Source: JAICKM01 sp050998805 (GTDB lineage: Bacteria > Chloroflexota > Chloroflexia > QHBQ01 > JAICKM01). Taken from it: 64,000 nucleotides of DNA. Within the stretch, counting starts at the first letter, position 1. The number at the start of each line of letters is the position of its first letter. The notes under the pieces are model-generated. The model was not told the origin of the DNA. It was given only the letters and a program-made list of their open reading frames with translations, and did not search any database. Made by a program: the position numbers and the translations under genes. The stretch lies in NCBI GenBank assembly GCA_050998805.1, contig JBPCPV010000015.1:124001-188000 (forward strand), read 5' to 3'. Shown piece by piece: positions 33,728 through 42,565 of this stretch.

Positions 33728-34828
33728 CTACTTCCACCCCAGCCGCGCCAGTGCGGGCAGCAGCACATCCTTGCTCACCATGTTCGAGAGTTTCTTCGCG
33801 CCGACGCGGTTCATGTGGTTCGTGTCGGCGAAGTCGCCCGGCTCCTGCCAGAGCGAGTGGTCGTCATAGTCGAAGAAGGGCACGCCGTAGCGGGCGGCGA
33901 CGGCGCGCAGGTAGGCCCGATATGCCGCGTAATCGGCCGGGGAGAGCCAGGACTCGTGGACTTTCGTGATCGGCATGTTGATCACGACGACCGCGATGCC
34001 GCGCGACTGTGCCAGCCGGAGGAACTCCTCGAAGCGCGTAGCCAAGTAGCCGACCACGGTGTAGTTCTGGAGGTGGCCACCGGGGCCTTGATACACCGTC
34101 TGTAGCTTCCGCACGTCAATCGGGCGCATCTCGTGGTTCAGCGGCAGGAAGCCGTAGGGGTCGGGTGCGCCGGTCGGGTCGCCGGTGTCGGATGTGGCGT
34201 CGAGGAGCATGTCGTGGAGCGTGGTGCGGTATCTGAACAGGTGCCAGGGACGGCCCACCAGGAAGCTGAGCTGCCAGTCAATGTGCAGGCCGGGGTCGGG
34301 GAACGCCTGCGGGTAGTCGGCGAGCGTCGCCAGCTCGTCGGAGTAGTTCGACGGCGGGATGCGCCCACCGTTCGGGTTGAACTCGTACTCCGAGGTGCCG
34401 TAGATGATCAGCTTCGGTTGCTTGTCGGTCGAGACCACGTTCTTGAGCAGCCAGTAGTTCGACTGCGGCGTGCCGCCGGCAAGGCCGAGGTTCAGTACGG
34501 AGACGGTCTGGCTGTAGACCGCGCCTGCGCGGTTCATCATCAGCGAGGGGCTGAGGTCGCACTGCACGCGTGAACTGCCCATGAGCAGCACATCGAGCGG
34601 CGCGGCGGCGTGGTGGTAGAGGGCCTTGCGCCCAACCGCCGTAGCCGTCTGCCCTTGCGTGCCGGCCAGCGCCAGCGGCTCGATGCCGAGGACCACCGCC
34701 AGGTCCACCGTCGCGAGCAGCACGAGCAGCACGAGTGCCTGTCGCAGTAACCGGCGCGCGGGTCTGTCGGCCTGGCTGGGGGCGGGCTGGGCGTCGGTTT
34801 CTGTGTCGGGTTGAGTCAATGTCGCCAT
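33728..34828 (-). CDS. SGNH-type (AlgJ/AlgX-like) membrane-anchored protein
   Basis: 366 residues. One N-terminal membrane helix (about 28-50, LLRQALVLLVLLATVDLAVV) anchors an outside domain. LDVLLMGSSRVQCDLSPSLM carries the GSS nucleophile block of SGNH hydrolases and FADTNHMNRVGAKKLS the Asp/Asn-His block near the C-terminus. Such proteins usually act with MBOAT partners to O-acetylate exported polysaccharides. The MBOAT gene lies 11 bases upstream. So polysaccharide O-acylation is likely; the acceptor is unknown. Confidence 0.8.
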   Translation of the reverse strand: MATLTQPDTETDAQPAPSQADRPARRLLRQALVLLVLLATVDLAVVLGIEPLALAGTQGQTATAVGRKALYHHAAAPLDVLLMGSSRVQCDLSPSLMMNRAGAVYSQTVSVLNLGLAGGTPQSNYWLLKNVVSTDKQPKLIIYGTSEYEFNPNGGRIPPSNYSDELATLADYPQAFPDPGLHIDWQLSFLVGRPWHLFRYRTTLHDMLLDATSDTGDPTGAPDPYGFLPLNHEMRPIDVRKLQTVYQGPGGHLQNYTVVGYLATRFEEFLRLAQSRGIAVVVINMPITKVHESWLSPADYAAYRAYLRAVAARYGVPFFDYDDHSLWQEPGDFADTNHMNRVGAKKLSNMVSKDVLLPALARLGWK

Positions 34829-34839
34829 AATAGTTGTGC

Positions 34840-36231
34840 CTAGAATTGGAAGTAGATGAACCTCTGGGCCTCAGCCGGGAAGAGGACTATCCAGACGATT
34901 ATCGCGGTATAGTACGCCGGGCGGAGCAGCCAGCCCCATCGGAGGACTCCTGCCCAGAGCGCGGGCAGCGCGCCTCGCACGTAGGGATAGCCGCCGACCA
35001 AGACGAAATAAGCCGCCGCGATCCCCAGCACCGTCAGCCGGTCGCCGGTGCTGTAGGCCGCCGAGGCAGAGGTCGGCAGAAGCAGATGCCCGAAGATCGT
35101 GCCGACCGTCGCCAGGCTGTCTGCCCTGAACAGCACCCAACCGATGCAGGTGAAGTGGAACGTGGCGGCGATGCCGAACAAGGCGGGCAGTGACGGCCGC
35201 ATGGGCGGCTTCGCACCGCGGCCGGTGAGCAGCCGGAGACCGGCGAGGCCGATGCCCTGGTATGCACCCCAGAGCACAAAGTGCCAGGCCGCGCCGTGCC
35301 AGAGGCCGCCGATGGTCATGGTCAGGAAGAGGTTGCGGTAGTTCGCCCACTTGCCGAGGCGGGAGCCGCCGAGCGGGATGTAGAGGTAGTCGCGCAGCCA
35401 GGACGACAGCGACATGTGCCAGCGCCGCCAGAAGCCGGCGAGATTGCGTGCCAGATAGGGCGCGTCGAAGTTTTCGGGCACCGTGAAGCCGAAAAGCTGG
35501 GCCGAGCCGCGTCCGATGTCGGTGTAGCCCGAAAAGTCGAAGAAGATCTGGAAGGCGAAGGCGTAGACCGCGATCCAGGTGTCCACCGTGCTGAGGTTCG
35601 CGGGGTGGTCGAAACCGACGTTGGCGATGTGGGCTAGGTTGTCGGCCAGCACCACCTTCTTGAACAGCCCGCGCAGGATCAGGCCCACGCCCTCCTCGGC
35701 CAGCGCGGGGTCGAAGCGGCGGTGTTCCTGTAGCTGGTGAACGAACGCCTGGTAGCGCTTGATCGGCCCGGCGATCTGCGTCGGGAAGAAGGCCGCGAAG
35801 AGCGCGAACTCCACGAAGTTCCGCACCGGCGGGCTGCCCCGCCAGACATCCACCACGTAGTGGATGAACTCGAATGTGAAGAACGAGATGCCGAGCGGCA
35901 ACAGGATGTTCGCGGTCGGGAAGTCGAGGCTGCCGGCGCGCGCGGTACTTATCAGGAAGTTCGCGTACTTGAAGTAGGCCAGCACCCCGAGGTCGGCGGC
36001 GACGGCGAGCGAGAGCAGCCAACGGCTGCGGTGCCCGGCGAGCGCCAAGCCGAGGAGGTAATTCAGCACGGTGAGGCCGAGGATCAGCAGGATGTACTCT
36101 GGGATCCAGTTCATGTAGAACAGGTAGCTGGCGACCAGCAGCAGCGGGTAGCGCAGCCGTCGCGGGGCGGCCCAGTAGAGGGCGAGGACCAGGGGCAGGA
36201 AAAAGGCGTAGTAGACGCTGTTAAATAACAT
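34840..36231 (-). CDS. MBOAT-family O-acyltransferase (AlgI-like)
   Basis: 463 residues with about ten membrane segments. LPLGISFFTFEFIHYVVDVW is the conserved AlgI/DltB block. FWRRWHMSLSSWLRDYLYIP contains the RRWHxSL signature, and LWHGAAWHFVLWGAYQG holds the catalytic His. It should move acyl groups across the membrane to the partner SGNH protein for polysaccharide O-acetylation. The ATG at 36231 lies seven bases after the DUF4129 stop. Confidence 0.9.
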   Translation of the reverse strand: MLFNSVYYAFFLPLVLALYWAAPRRLRYPLLLVASYLFYMNWIPEYILLILGLTVLNYLLGLALAGHRSRWLLSLAVAADLGVLAYFKYANFLISTARAGSLDFPTANILLPLGISFFTFEFIHYVVDVWRGSPPVRNFVEFALFAAFFPTQIAGPIKRYQAFVHQLQEHRRFDPALAEEGVGLILRGLFKKVVLADNLAHIANVGFDHPANLSTVDTWIAVYAFAFQIFFDFSGYTDIGRGSAQLFGFTVPENFDAPYLARNLAGFWRRWHMSLSSWLRDYLYIPLGGSRLGKWANYRNLFLTMTIGGLWHGAAWHFVLWGAYQGIGLAGLRLLTGRGAKPPMRPSLPALFGIAATFHFTCIGWVLFRADSLATVGTIFGHLLLPTSASAAYSTGDRLTVLGIAAAYFVLVGGYPYVRGALPALWAGVLRWGWLLRPAYYTAIIVWIVLFPAEAQRFIYFQF

Positions 36232-36238
36232 TCAGGGC

Positions 36239-37702
36239 CTACCTGCCGGGCTTCGCTTCGAGCGCGGCTACCGCCTGCTCTGCCGCCTCTGCCGCTTCGG
36301 GGCCAGCCGGCCTGGCGGTGTAGCGCACGGCGTCGTAGAGGCCGGTGATGCGGCGTAGAGCGTCGCGACCTTCCGGCAAGACGCTCTGGAGCGCAGGCAG
36401 CACTTCACTCGCGGTCTGTGCTGGAAGGCGGACGATGCCGCGCCCAGCGGAGATTTCCAGCGCCCGCCGGTATGCCTGGCGCACGCGGACCGTGTAGCGG
36501 TAGGCGGGGTCGCTCATCAGCGCGAGCAGCGGGTCGTGCGGCGTCGCCCGGCCGCGCACTGCCTGACCGAAGGAGCCGAATATCTGCCCCCAGTCGAGCA
36601 GCGACTCCCGTTCGCCGCCTCCGAGTGAGCTACGCCTGCGTTGCGCGCTGCCCAGCACCCGCCGCGCTACCAGCAGCAGTATCACGAGAACGACAACACC
36701 GCCCACGGTCGTAAGCAGCGCCGGATCGACCGTGAAGTTGTACTTGATCCGATCTACCAGCTCTTGCGCGGCCTTCGACATGCTCAGTCCAGGCCCAGTC
36801 TTCGGCTCGCGGTCCTGCTGCTTGGCGGCCGGCAGCAGGTTGCCGAGCAGCGACAGCAGGAAGACGGCTACAGTGGAGATGATCTCCACGATGCCGACGA
36901 CCAACGCGCCGATCCCTTGCACGACCGCAAGCAGCGGGCCGAAGAGCGCCGAGGAGAGGCTCTTGTCGAATATGCTGCTAACCAGCACGCCGAGAGCCAG
37001 CACAATGCTGATCAAGCCCAGCGAGAAGACGAACCAGCGGATACCCAGCATCTGCCTGCTGCGTCCGGCTTCGAGCCGCGAGCGGGAGAGCGCGAGCGCG
37101 AAAAGGCCGACAATGAAGATCAGGAAGAGGTCGCGGGTGATCACCGGGGCTATGTATGGGGCGTGAGCCAGCCAGCCGAGCGCGACATAGGCCCCGAAGC
37201 TGAGGATCAGAAATAGGGCACGGTCGGTGAGGTCGCCGAGCTCGGGCACAGCACCGCTGAGTGTCTGCCGCCAGATGAAAGCTGCGACTAACGCCACGAG
37301 CGCCAACGGTACGATCACGTTGCCGACGTTGCCGAGGTCACGCGAGATCGCGTTCAGCCCGCCGGGGTCGCTCGCCCGATACGATGTGTAGAGTTCCAGC
37401 CATGCGAGGACGGGCAGCGACGCGAGCGCCGACAGCCCGGCTGCGGCCCGGTAGGTTAGGTCGCCGACTCTTATACGTTCCAGCAGCCAGACCATGCCGC
37501 GCGCGAACAGCGCCAGCCCCACGAACGGCCAGACCGACATCCGTGGTGTGCCGTCGCCGTTCGTGCCGCCGAGCAGGGCGAGCAGGGGGTGTACCCAGAG
37601 TATGGCGAGCAGCGTACACGCCAGCCCTAGTAGCTCGGCCTGGGTTTCGGCACCGCCGGTTTCTGCCTCCGCGTCTGTCGGCTGCGCTGTGATAGCACTC
37701 AT
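36239..37702 (-). CDS. Multi-pass membrane protein with C-terminal DUF4129-like domain
   Basis: 487 residues from the ATG at 37702, which overlaps the DUF58 stop as ATGA; longer upstream reading is a frame shadow of that gene. About eight membrane segments cover residues 25-330. The last 150 residues are cytoplasmic or exposed: PAYRYTVRVRQAYRRALEIS, then PAQTASEVLPALQSVLPEG, resemble DUF4129. DUF4129 proteins commonly neighbour DUF58 and transglutaminase or MoxR genes. The function is unknown. Confidence 0.75.
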   Translation of the reverse strand: MSAITAQPTDAEAETGGAETQAELLGLACTLLAILWVHPLLALLGGTNGDGTPRMSVWPFVGLALFARGMVWLLERIRVGDLTYRAAAGLSALASLPVLAWLELYTSYRASDPGGLNAISRDLGNVGNVIVPLALVALVAAFIWRQTLSGAVPELGDLTDRALFLILSFGAYVALGWLAHAPYIAPVITRDLFLIFIVGLFALALSRSRLEAGRSRQMLGIRWFVFSLGLISIVLALGVLVSSIFDKSLSSALFGPLLAVVQGIGALVVGIVEIISTVAVFLLSLLGNLLPAAKQQDREPKTGPGLSMSKAAQELVDRIKYNFTVDPALLTTVGGVVVLVILLLVARRVLGSAQRRRSSLGGGERESLLDWGQIFGSFGQAVRGRATPHDPLLALMSDPAYRYTVRVRQAYRRALEISAGRGIVRLPAQTASEVLPALQSVLPEGRDALRRITGLYDAVRYTARPAGPEAAEAAEQAVAALEAKPGR

Positions 37703-39048
37703 CGCCGTGCCGGCCTCCCGCTTCCGTCTCCGTAGAATGGTCGCCGCTGTAGGGCGTCCCTGGCGTTGGCAGCGGTGACCCAACGACCGTCGGCACCGCT
37801 GCCAGCCTGCGCCCCGGACGGCATGGCCGTTCCCGGTGCCCACTTCACCTGCAAGTACTCGGCGTCGCGGGGCGGCGGGATGTGGTAGAGCAGCAGGCCC
37901 GGCAGGGGCAGCGGCGGCTCGTAGGTCAGCGCGCAGACCACCACGCGCATCCCCCGCTCTCGGAGCCGGAGGAGTGCGCCACGCAGTGGGTCCGGCAGCA
38001 CCGGGCAGATAGCTACTACCGTACTGCCGATCGGCAGGCTCTGAGTGCCGGTCCGCAGCACCTCGCTGAAGCCGCGCACCGGGTAGATGACCATCCGCGC
38101 CAGCCCTTCTAGCAGGCGGGTCAACTGCTCGGGGCTGCTGCTCGGCGGGATACGCACGGCCTCGCCGCCGTCGGCTGCCGGCGCGTTCGACTGGAGGCCG
38201 AAACTCCACCGCTGCGTCGCCGCATATCGGGCCAGCGATGCCGCCACCACAATCGCCCACTCGGCGGCGGTATTGTCCACGCCCTCGTAAACGTGGGTCC
38301 ATGTCTCGACGCTCACGAAGAGCATCAGGGTGTGGGTCGTTGTCTGGTCGTAGACCCGGACCTGTAGCTGCTGGGTGCGGGCCGTGGCCTTCCAGTGGAC
38401 CCGTTTGAACGGGTCTTCGGGCCGGTATTCGCGCACCCCCGCCGTGCGTAGCGGGTCTTCGAGGAGCCGCCGCTGGGCGCGCATGTCGCCGAACGGACGG
38501 CGCGGCGGCAGGCCAAGCTCGGCCAGGTCAACCATTTTGGGGTAGACGAAGAGCTTGGCCGGCACTGACTGCTCGGTTTCGCTGGTGAAGATCCCGAACA
38601 TGTCGCCGGAGCGTAGCTTCACCGGCCCAAAGCTGTAGAGGCCGCGCGCCCTACATTCGAGCCGGTAGTGCCAATGTATCCTCTCGAACCAGCGCATCGC
38701 CGTCGTATGCGCGACGATCACCTCGCGCGGCAGCGAGAGCAGATCAGGCATCTTGCCGACGAACTCCAACTGCTTCGGGAAAATCTCCTCGGTTTCGAGC
38801 CACGAGAGCGGCAGCAGCTTGAAGTTGGTGAGCGACACATCGAGGTTCACCGACTCGCCCCAGAACAAGTGGCTCTCCGAAAAGCCCCGTGCGTAGGTCA
38901 CGCCTTGCAAGCAAATCCGCTGCCAGCCCCAGGCAATCGCCAGCGTCAGCCCACTCAGCACGCCGATGCTCACCAGTATCGGCTCGCGCAGCAGCACGCC
39001 GAGCGCCAGCAGGAAGAGCACAACGTACAGAGCGCGGCGAGCAAACAT
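37699..39048 (-). CDS. DUF58 domain protein
   Basis: 449 residues. Two N-terminal hydrophobic segments (about 4-40) precede a large domain. The DUF58 signature is at about 205-230: VREYRPEDPFKRVHWKATAR. A degenerate VWA-type region follows (THTLMLFVSVETW). DUF58 proteins usually accompany MoxR AAA ATPases; none is adjacent here. First gene of the minus-strand run DUF58, DUF4129, MBOAT, SGNH. A TATAAT exactly six bases before the ATG suggests a leaderless transcript. Confidence 0.85.
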   Translation of the reverse strand: MFARRALYVVLFLLALGVLLREPILVSIGVLSGLTLAIAWGWQRICLQGVTYARGFSESHLFWGESVNLDVSLTNFKLLPLSWLETEEIFPKQLEFVGKMPDLLSLPREVIVAHTTAMRWFERIHWHYRLECRARGLYSFGPVKLRSGDMFGIFTSETEQSVPAKLFVYPKMVDLAELGLPPRRPFGDMRAQRRLLEDPLRTAGVREYRPEDPFKRVHWKATARTQQLQVRVYDQTTTHTLMLFVSVETWTHVYEGVDNTAAEWAIVVAASLARYAATQRWSFGLQSNAPAADGGEAVRIPPSSSPEQLTRLLEGLARMVIYPVRGFSEVLRTGTQSLPIGSTVVAICPVLPDPLRGALLRLRERGMRVVVCALTYEPPLPLPGLLLYHIPPPRDAEYLQVKWAPGTAMPSGAQAGSGADGRWVTAANARDALQRRPFYGDGSGRPARR

Positions 39049-39054
39049 GGGTCT

Positions 39055-39060
39055 ATTATA
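39055..39060 (-). promoter_or_regulatory. Leaderless -10 box of the DUF58 operon
   Basis: On the minus strand TATAAT (39060-39055) is followed by AGACCC and the ATG at 39048. There is no ribosome site. Confidence 0.65.
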
Positions 39061-39069
39061 GCATATTGG

Positions 39070-39090
39070 CTTTCAGCTTTCAGCTTTCAG
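39070..39090 (-). repeat. CTTTCAG heptamer array (three units)
   Basis: Three perfect CTTTCAG copies, the reverse complement of the array at 19316-19357, followed by ccgtcagtgg, which resembles the flanks of other repeats in the window. Confidence 0.85.
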
Positions 39091-39172
39091 CCGTCAGTGG
39101 GACAGCCACCTTGACAGTCCGAGGCGCTCTCACACGTAATGAGCGCAAGAAGCGATAAGGAGGGATACCGCG

Positions 39173-39773
39173 ATGGCCCAAACTATAGAGCAGACCACAC
39201 AAACCGTACAAGCCGCGGCCCTACCCGCCCGCTACTTGTTCACGGTCGAAGACTACCAGCGGATGGCCGAAGTCGGCATACTCCGGGAAGATGACCGGCT
39301 CGAACTCATCTGTGGGGAGATCATAAGAAATGTCGCCTATCGGTAGCCGTCATGCCGCCAGTGTGAGTCAACTCAACGGGTTGTTAGTCACCTTTTTTGG
39401 ACAGAAGGCCACGATCAACGTCCAGAACCCGTTCGTTCTCGGCGGGCGCTCTGAGCCGCAGCCCGACTTGACCGTAGTTCGCTCTCGCGCGGACCGCTAC
39501 AAGACCGCGCTGGCGATGCCGCCCGATGTGATGCTTCTCATCGAGGTCTCAGACACCACGCTCAACTATGACCGCAACACCAAGCTGCCGCTTTACGCCG
39601 GGGCCGGCATACCCGAAGTCTGGATAGTCAACATCGGTGGGGAGACCATCGAGATCTACACCCAGCCGACAGGAGGCGCATATGCGCCGCCACAGATCGT
39701 CAAGCGAGGAGAGTCCTTCACCTCCCCGACCATCCCCGGCCCTGCCCTGACCGCCGACGACATACTGCTATAG
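39173..39773 (+). pseudogene. Uma2-family endonuclease-like gene with a frameshift
   Basis: The reading frame from the ATG at 39173 (aaggaggg upstream) gives LFTVEDYQRMAEVGILREDD then RLELICGEII and soon stops at a TAG. The family continuation MSPIGSRHAASVSQLNGLLV starts one base later at 39330 and runs to 39773 with QPDLTVVR, LLIEVSDTTLNYDRNTKLPL and AGIPEVWIVNI. One extra A in the ataagaaatg stretch around 39325-39331 explains the shift. Corrected length would be about 200 residues, the full Uma2 (PD-(D/E)XK-like) size. It is a recent frameshift or a sequencing error. Confidence 0.82.
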
Positions 39774-39825
39774 CGGTATGCCGTCGGGAGCGAATGGTTG
39801 GTATCAAGGTGTAGGGATCTCCGGG

Positions 39826-40335
39826 TTACTCGAACGGCCGGCCATACCGTTCCCGGTGAGCTACCTCCGCCATCGGTTTACGCTCCTTCTTCCCCTTGCC
39901 GGCCGTCCCGGCCCTGTAGCCTATAGGCAGAATCGCCAACACATCCAATTCTGCGGGAATACCCAGTAGCGGTTTGACACTGTCAAGCCCACCGCTGAAG
40001 CCCACCCAGTTCGAGGCCAGCCCTTCCGAATGCGCCGTCAGCAGCATGGACTGGATCGCGCGGCTCGCGTCCGAGACGGCAAACGGAGTCTTGTCGATCG
40101 CCACGACAACCGCCACAGGAGCCTGGGCGATATACGGCCCGGTGCGTGCTAGTGTCGCCAACTGGCGCAAAATGTCACGGTCTTGCACCACGATGAAGTG
40201 CCAGGGCTGCGAGTTGCTTGCGCTGGCCGTCAGCTGGCCCGCCTCTACGATACGCCGGACGAGCGCCTCCGGCACAGGCGTCTCCTGATAGCTCCGAACA
40301 GCGGTCAGAGTCCGTACTGCCTCAAACACATCCAT
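39826..40335 (-). CDS. Nitroreductase-family protein
   Basis: 169 residues. The FMN-binding N-terminus FEAVRTLTAVRSYQETPVPE is typical, and TASASNSQPWHFIVVQDRDI is the conserved NxQPW segment. ASNWVGFSGGLDSVKPLLGI and LAILPIGYRAG follow. Members use NAD(P)H and FMN to reduce quinones or nitroaromatics. The substrate is unknown. Confidence 0.88.
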   Translation of the reverse strand: MDVFEAVRTLTAVRSYQETPVPEALVRRIVEAGQLTASASNSQPWHFIVVQDRDILRQLATLARTGPYIAQAPVAVVVAIDKTPFAVSDASRAIQSMLLTAHSEGLASNWVGFSGGLDSVKPLLGIPAELDVLAILPIGYRAGTAGKGKKERKPMAEVAHRERYGRPFE

Positions 40336-40349
40336 GACTTCCCCCTTTG

Positions 40350-40466
40350 TAATGCCTCGCTCGGCCAGAGTGCGCCTCGTCCCGGGCCACCAGCAGACAG
40401 TCTTGGAGCGACTCCAACCGGCGGTAGTGGGCGAACCTCTTGCCCCGGTCGTAGGCTTCAGTGGAC
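40350..40466 (-). pseudogene. Uma2 fragment upstream of the nitroreductase gene
   Basis: On the minus strand the frame from about 40466 reads STEAYDRGKRFAHYRRLESL, then QDCLLVARDEAHSGRARHYK. This matches the middle of Uma2 proteins (STxxYDRGxKFxxYRxIPSLxEYLLV). No start, N-terminal or C-terminal part is present. It is an old remnant of a second Uma2 gene, distinct from the frameshifted copy at 39173. Confidence 0.6.
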
Positions 40467-40521
40467 GGCAATGCCCGGCGTTATCTCGACGCGCCGGTCA
40501 AGTACTTTGGTTTTCATCGTC

Positions 40522-41214
40522 TCAGATAAGGTGCTCGCGCAGGAACGCGACGGTGCGCTCCCATGCCCGCTTGGAGGCTTCGGGAGCGTATTCGGGGCGG
40601 TTGCTCTCGAAGAACCAGTGTTTGGTGTTGGGGTAGGTGTAGAAGTCGGGTGTATGTCCGGCGGCTTTCATTTTGGCTTCAAAAGCGTGCGCCGCTTCTT
40701 CGTTCGACTCGAACTGGTCGTCGGAGGCCCAGTGACCCTGTAGAGGCGCGTTTGCATTCTCGTGATAGTCTGCATTCCAATCGGTCCCTCCGTAGAATAC
40801 AACTACGGCGGCTATCTCGGGTCGTAGGGTGGCAAGCCATGTGACATATGCCGCGCCCATCGAGAAGCCGATCGCGCCGATACGTGCGCTGTGCCCTTGC
40901 ACATTGGGACTATTCAGCAGATAGTCGAGAGCGACCTGCTCTTTGGCGACGGCTTTTTCTCCGCCATCTTCTTCGAGGGCTCTGACGAGGGCTTCGGCTT
41001 CGGGGATTGTGGAGGCGGTGCGGTCGTCGTAGAGGTCGGGGGCGAGGACGGTGTAACCTTCGGCAGAGAGGCGGTCGGCCAGGCCGGTGAAAAATTCGTT
41101 TAGGCCCCACCAGGCATGGCAAAGCAGCACGCCCGGCCCTTTGCCGTCCTCTGGTACAGCCAGATAGGCGCGCAACGGATCGCCTTGTCTTTCGATAGAT
41201 ACGAATTCGCCCAT
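40522..41214 (-). CDS. Dienelactone hydrolase family protein
   Basis: 230 residues of the alpha/beta hydrolase fold. The family start YLAVPEDGKGPGVLLCHAWW is present. The nucleophile elbow is IGAIGFSMGAAYV, so Ser replaces the Cys of classical dienelactone hydrolases. Asp (LQGHWASDDQF) and His (YPNTKHWFFESNRPEY) complete the triad. It hydrolyses small esters or lactones; the substrate is unknown. Confidence 0.87.
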   Translation of the reverse strand: MGEFVSIERQGDPLRAYLAVPEDGKGPGVLLCHAWWGLNEFFTGLADRLSAEGYTVLAPDLYDDRTASTIPEAEALVRALEEDGGEKAVAKEQVALDYLLNSPNVQGHSARIGAIGFSMGAAYVTWLATLRPEIAAVVVFYGGTDWNADYHENANAPLQGHWASDDQFESNEEAAHAFEAKMKAAGHTPDFYTYPNTKHWFFESNRPEYAPEASKRAWERTVAFLREHLI

Positions 41215-41229
41215 GTGGTTTGTTCTCCG

Positions 41230-42363
41230 CTAGGCCACTTCCACAAACTCCACTGCCGCTTTCGTATCGAGAAAACCTTCCAGTCGTTTCGCCTCAGTCT
41301 CTATCCCTCTGCGAACCTTCTCAGCAGGCGTGGCAAACATTCTGACTTTCACAAGCGTTTGACCCTTCCGCGTTTCGTACTCCCACACTCCCTCTATCCT
41401 ACCGTCCGCAAGCACCACGGCGCTAACCCACGCCGCAGGACGAAACACCTTGCCTCTGTGCTCCTTGGCAAGCACCGGCTCAAGATTACGACTTTGCGTC
41501 AGCACATACACATCAAACATAGGCAGCAACCTCACACTATGCTCCGCTTTCACTTTCTCCATCGATTCAAGCGTCGACCTGAGCACTGTCGCCTTCCACC
41601 CCTCCACATCCACCGTCTCCACTTCATCCCCCAGCGACTCGAACATCTTCTTCCCGAAGGCCGTCCCTCCGCCGTCCCACCAGAAGCTGAAGTCTCGGGG
41701 CGTGGCTGGGCCGTACGTCCGTAGGTAGCGTCGTGTGACCTCCTGCTGCGCCTCCGTCGGCTCCCACTCTTTCCACGCTCTGAGCCACTTGCGGGGGTTC
41801 ACAAAGGTATTAGTGCGGCCCTCACTCGGCCCGAAGCAAAGCTCGCCCCTGAACATCGATGGCTTCCAGAGTGTCCCCCAACTTGACTCAAGCAGCGCCC
41901 TGCTCACCTCAGGCGTCTTCATCCGCTCGGCCACGCCGTTCGCTAGCGCTTCCCGCGTCATCGGCTCATCGCCAAGCACTTCAGGCACTGCCTGCAAAAA
42001 CTCGTCGTACTGCGCCTCCGTAAAGCCAAATTGGAGGAAGTTATGGAGTCGGTATCGCCCCGCATCCGCGCACCGCGCCGCCACCACCAGGGGCAAGTCC
42101 TCGGCGGCAAATAGATGAATAGTCCCGCGCATGGCCCACGTCTTGACGAGCGTGCGATCCTGCCACAGCGCCCTCTGCACATCTGCGCGCTTCAGCCCAT
42201 CCACCCGTGCCACGATCGACAGCTCGGCAGCCGACATGACTTGCGCTTGCACTCCAAGCACGCACTCAACCGCCCTAATAAAGTTGCGCCGCCCCAACCT
42301 CGGCACCAAACACTGTTGCTCCAACCTCCACGCTTGCACTTGCTCCCATGTCAACGAAATCAT
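41230..42363 (-). CDS. Winged-helix DNA-binding protein (AlkZ/YcaQ-like, HTH_42)
   Basis: 377 residues from the ATG at 42363 (MISLTWEQVQAWRLEQQCLV); an in-frame ATG 36 bases further upstream is possible. ECVLGVQAQVMSAAELSIVA carries the family motif (GLQAQ), and LVKTWAMRGTIHLFAAEDLP matches the conserved RxTxH region (WAMRGTIHLF). AlkZ proteins unhook DNA interstrand crosslinks by base excision; other members are uncharacterised. The catalytic QxQ/QxD of AlkZ corresponds to the QAQ seen here. Confidence 0.82.
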   Translation of the reverse strand: MISLTWEQVQAWRLEQQCLVPRLGRRNFIRAVECVLGVQAQVMSAAELSIVARVDGLKRADVQRALWQDRTLVKTWAMRGTIHLFAAEDLPLVVAARCADAGRYRLHNFLQFGFTEAQYDEFLQAVPEVLGDEPMTREALANGVAERMKTPEVSRALLESSWGTLWKPSMFRGELCFGPSEGRTNTFVNPRKWLRAWKEWEPTEAQQEVTRRYLRTYGPATPRDFSFWWDGGGTAFGKKMFESLGDEVETVDVEGWKATVLRSTLESMEKVKAEHSVRLLPMFDVYVLTQSRNLEPVLAKEHRGKVFRPAAWVSAVVLADGRIEGVWEYETRKGQTLVKVRMFATPAEKVRRGIETEAKRLEGFLDTKAAVEFVEVA

Positions 42364-42565
42364 CTGAGGAACCCCCAAGACGCACTGCCAGCATTCCATC
42401 TGTAACTACCAGATCGTACCTTCCGCGCATGGCACATAGCTCACCTTCCGCTTTGCACGTACCTCTCCTATGCCGCTAGATTATCCTTATAGCACAAATG
42501 AGCGATGCATGCAACCTGGGGACTCTTATTCAGTGGGTTCGGGGTTCCGGCCCCCAGGCGGGTCA

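Noticed and set aside
36239..38302. 687-codon reading of the DUF4129 gene
   Set aside because: The first 200 codons overlap DUF58 in another frame and look like low-complexity shadow. The ATGA overlap at 37702 is the natural start.
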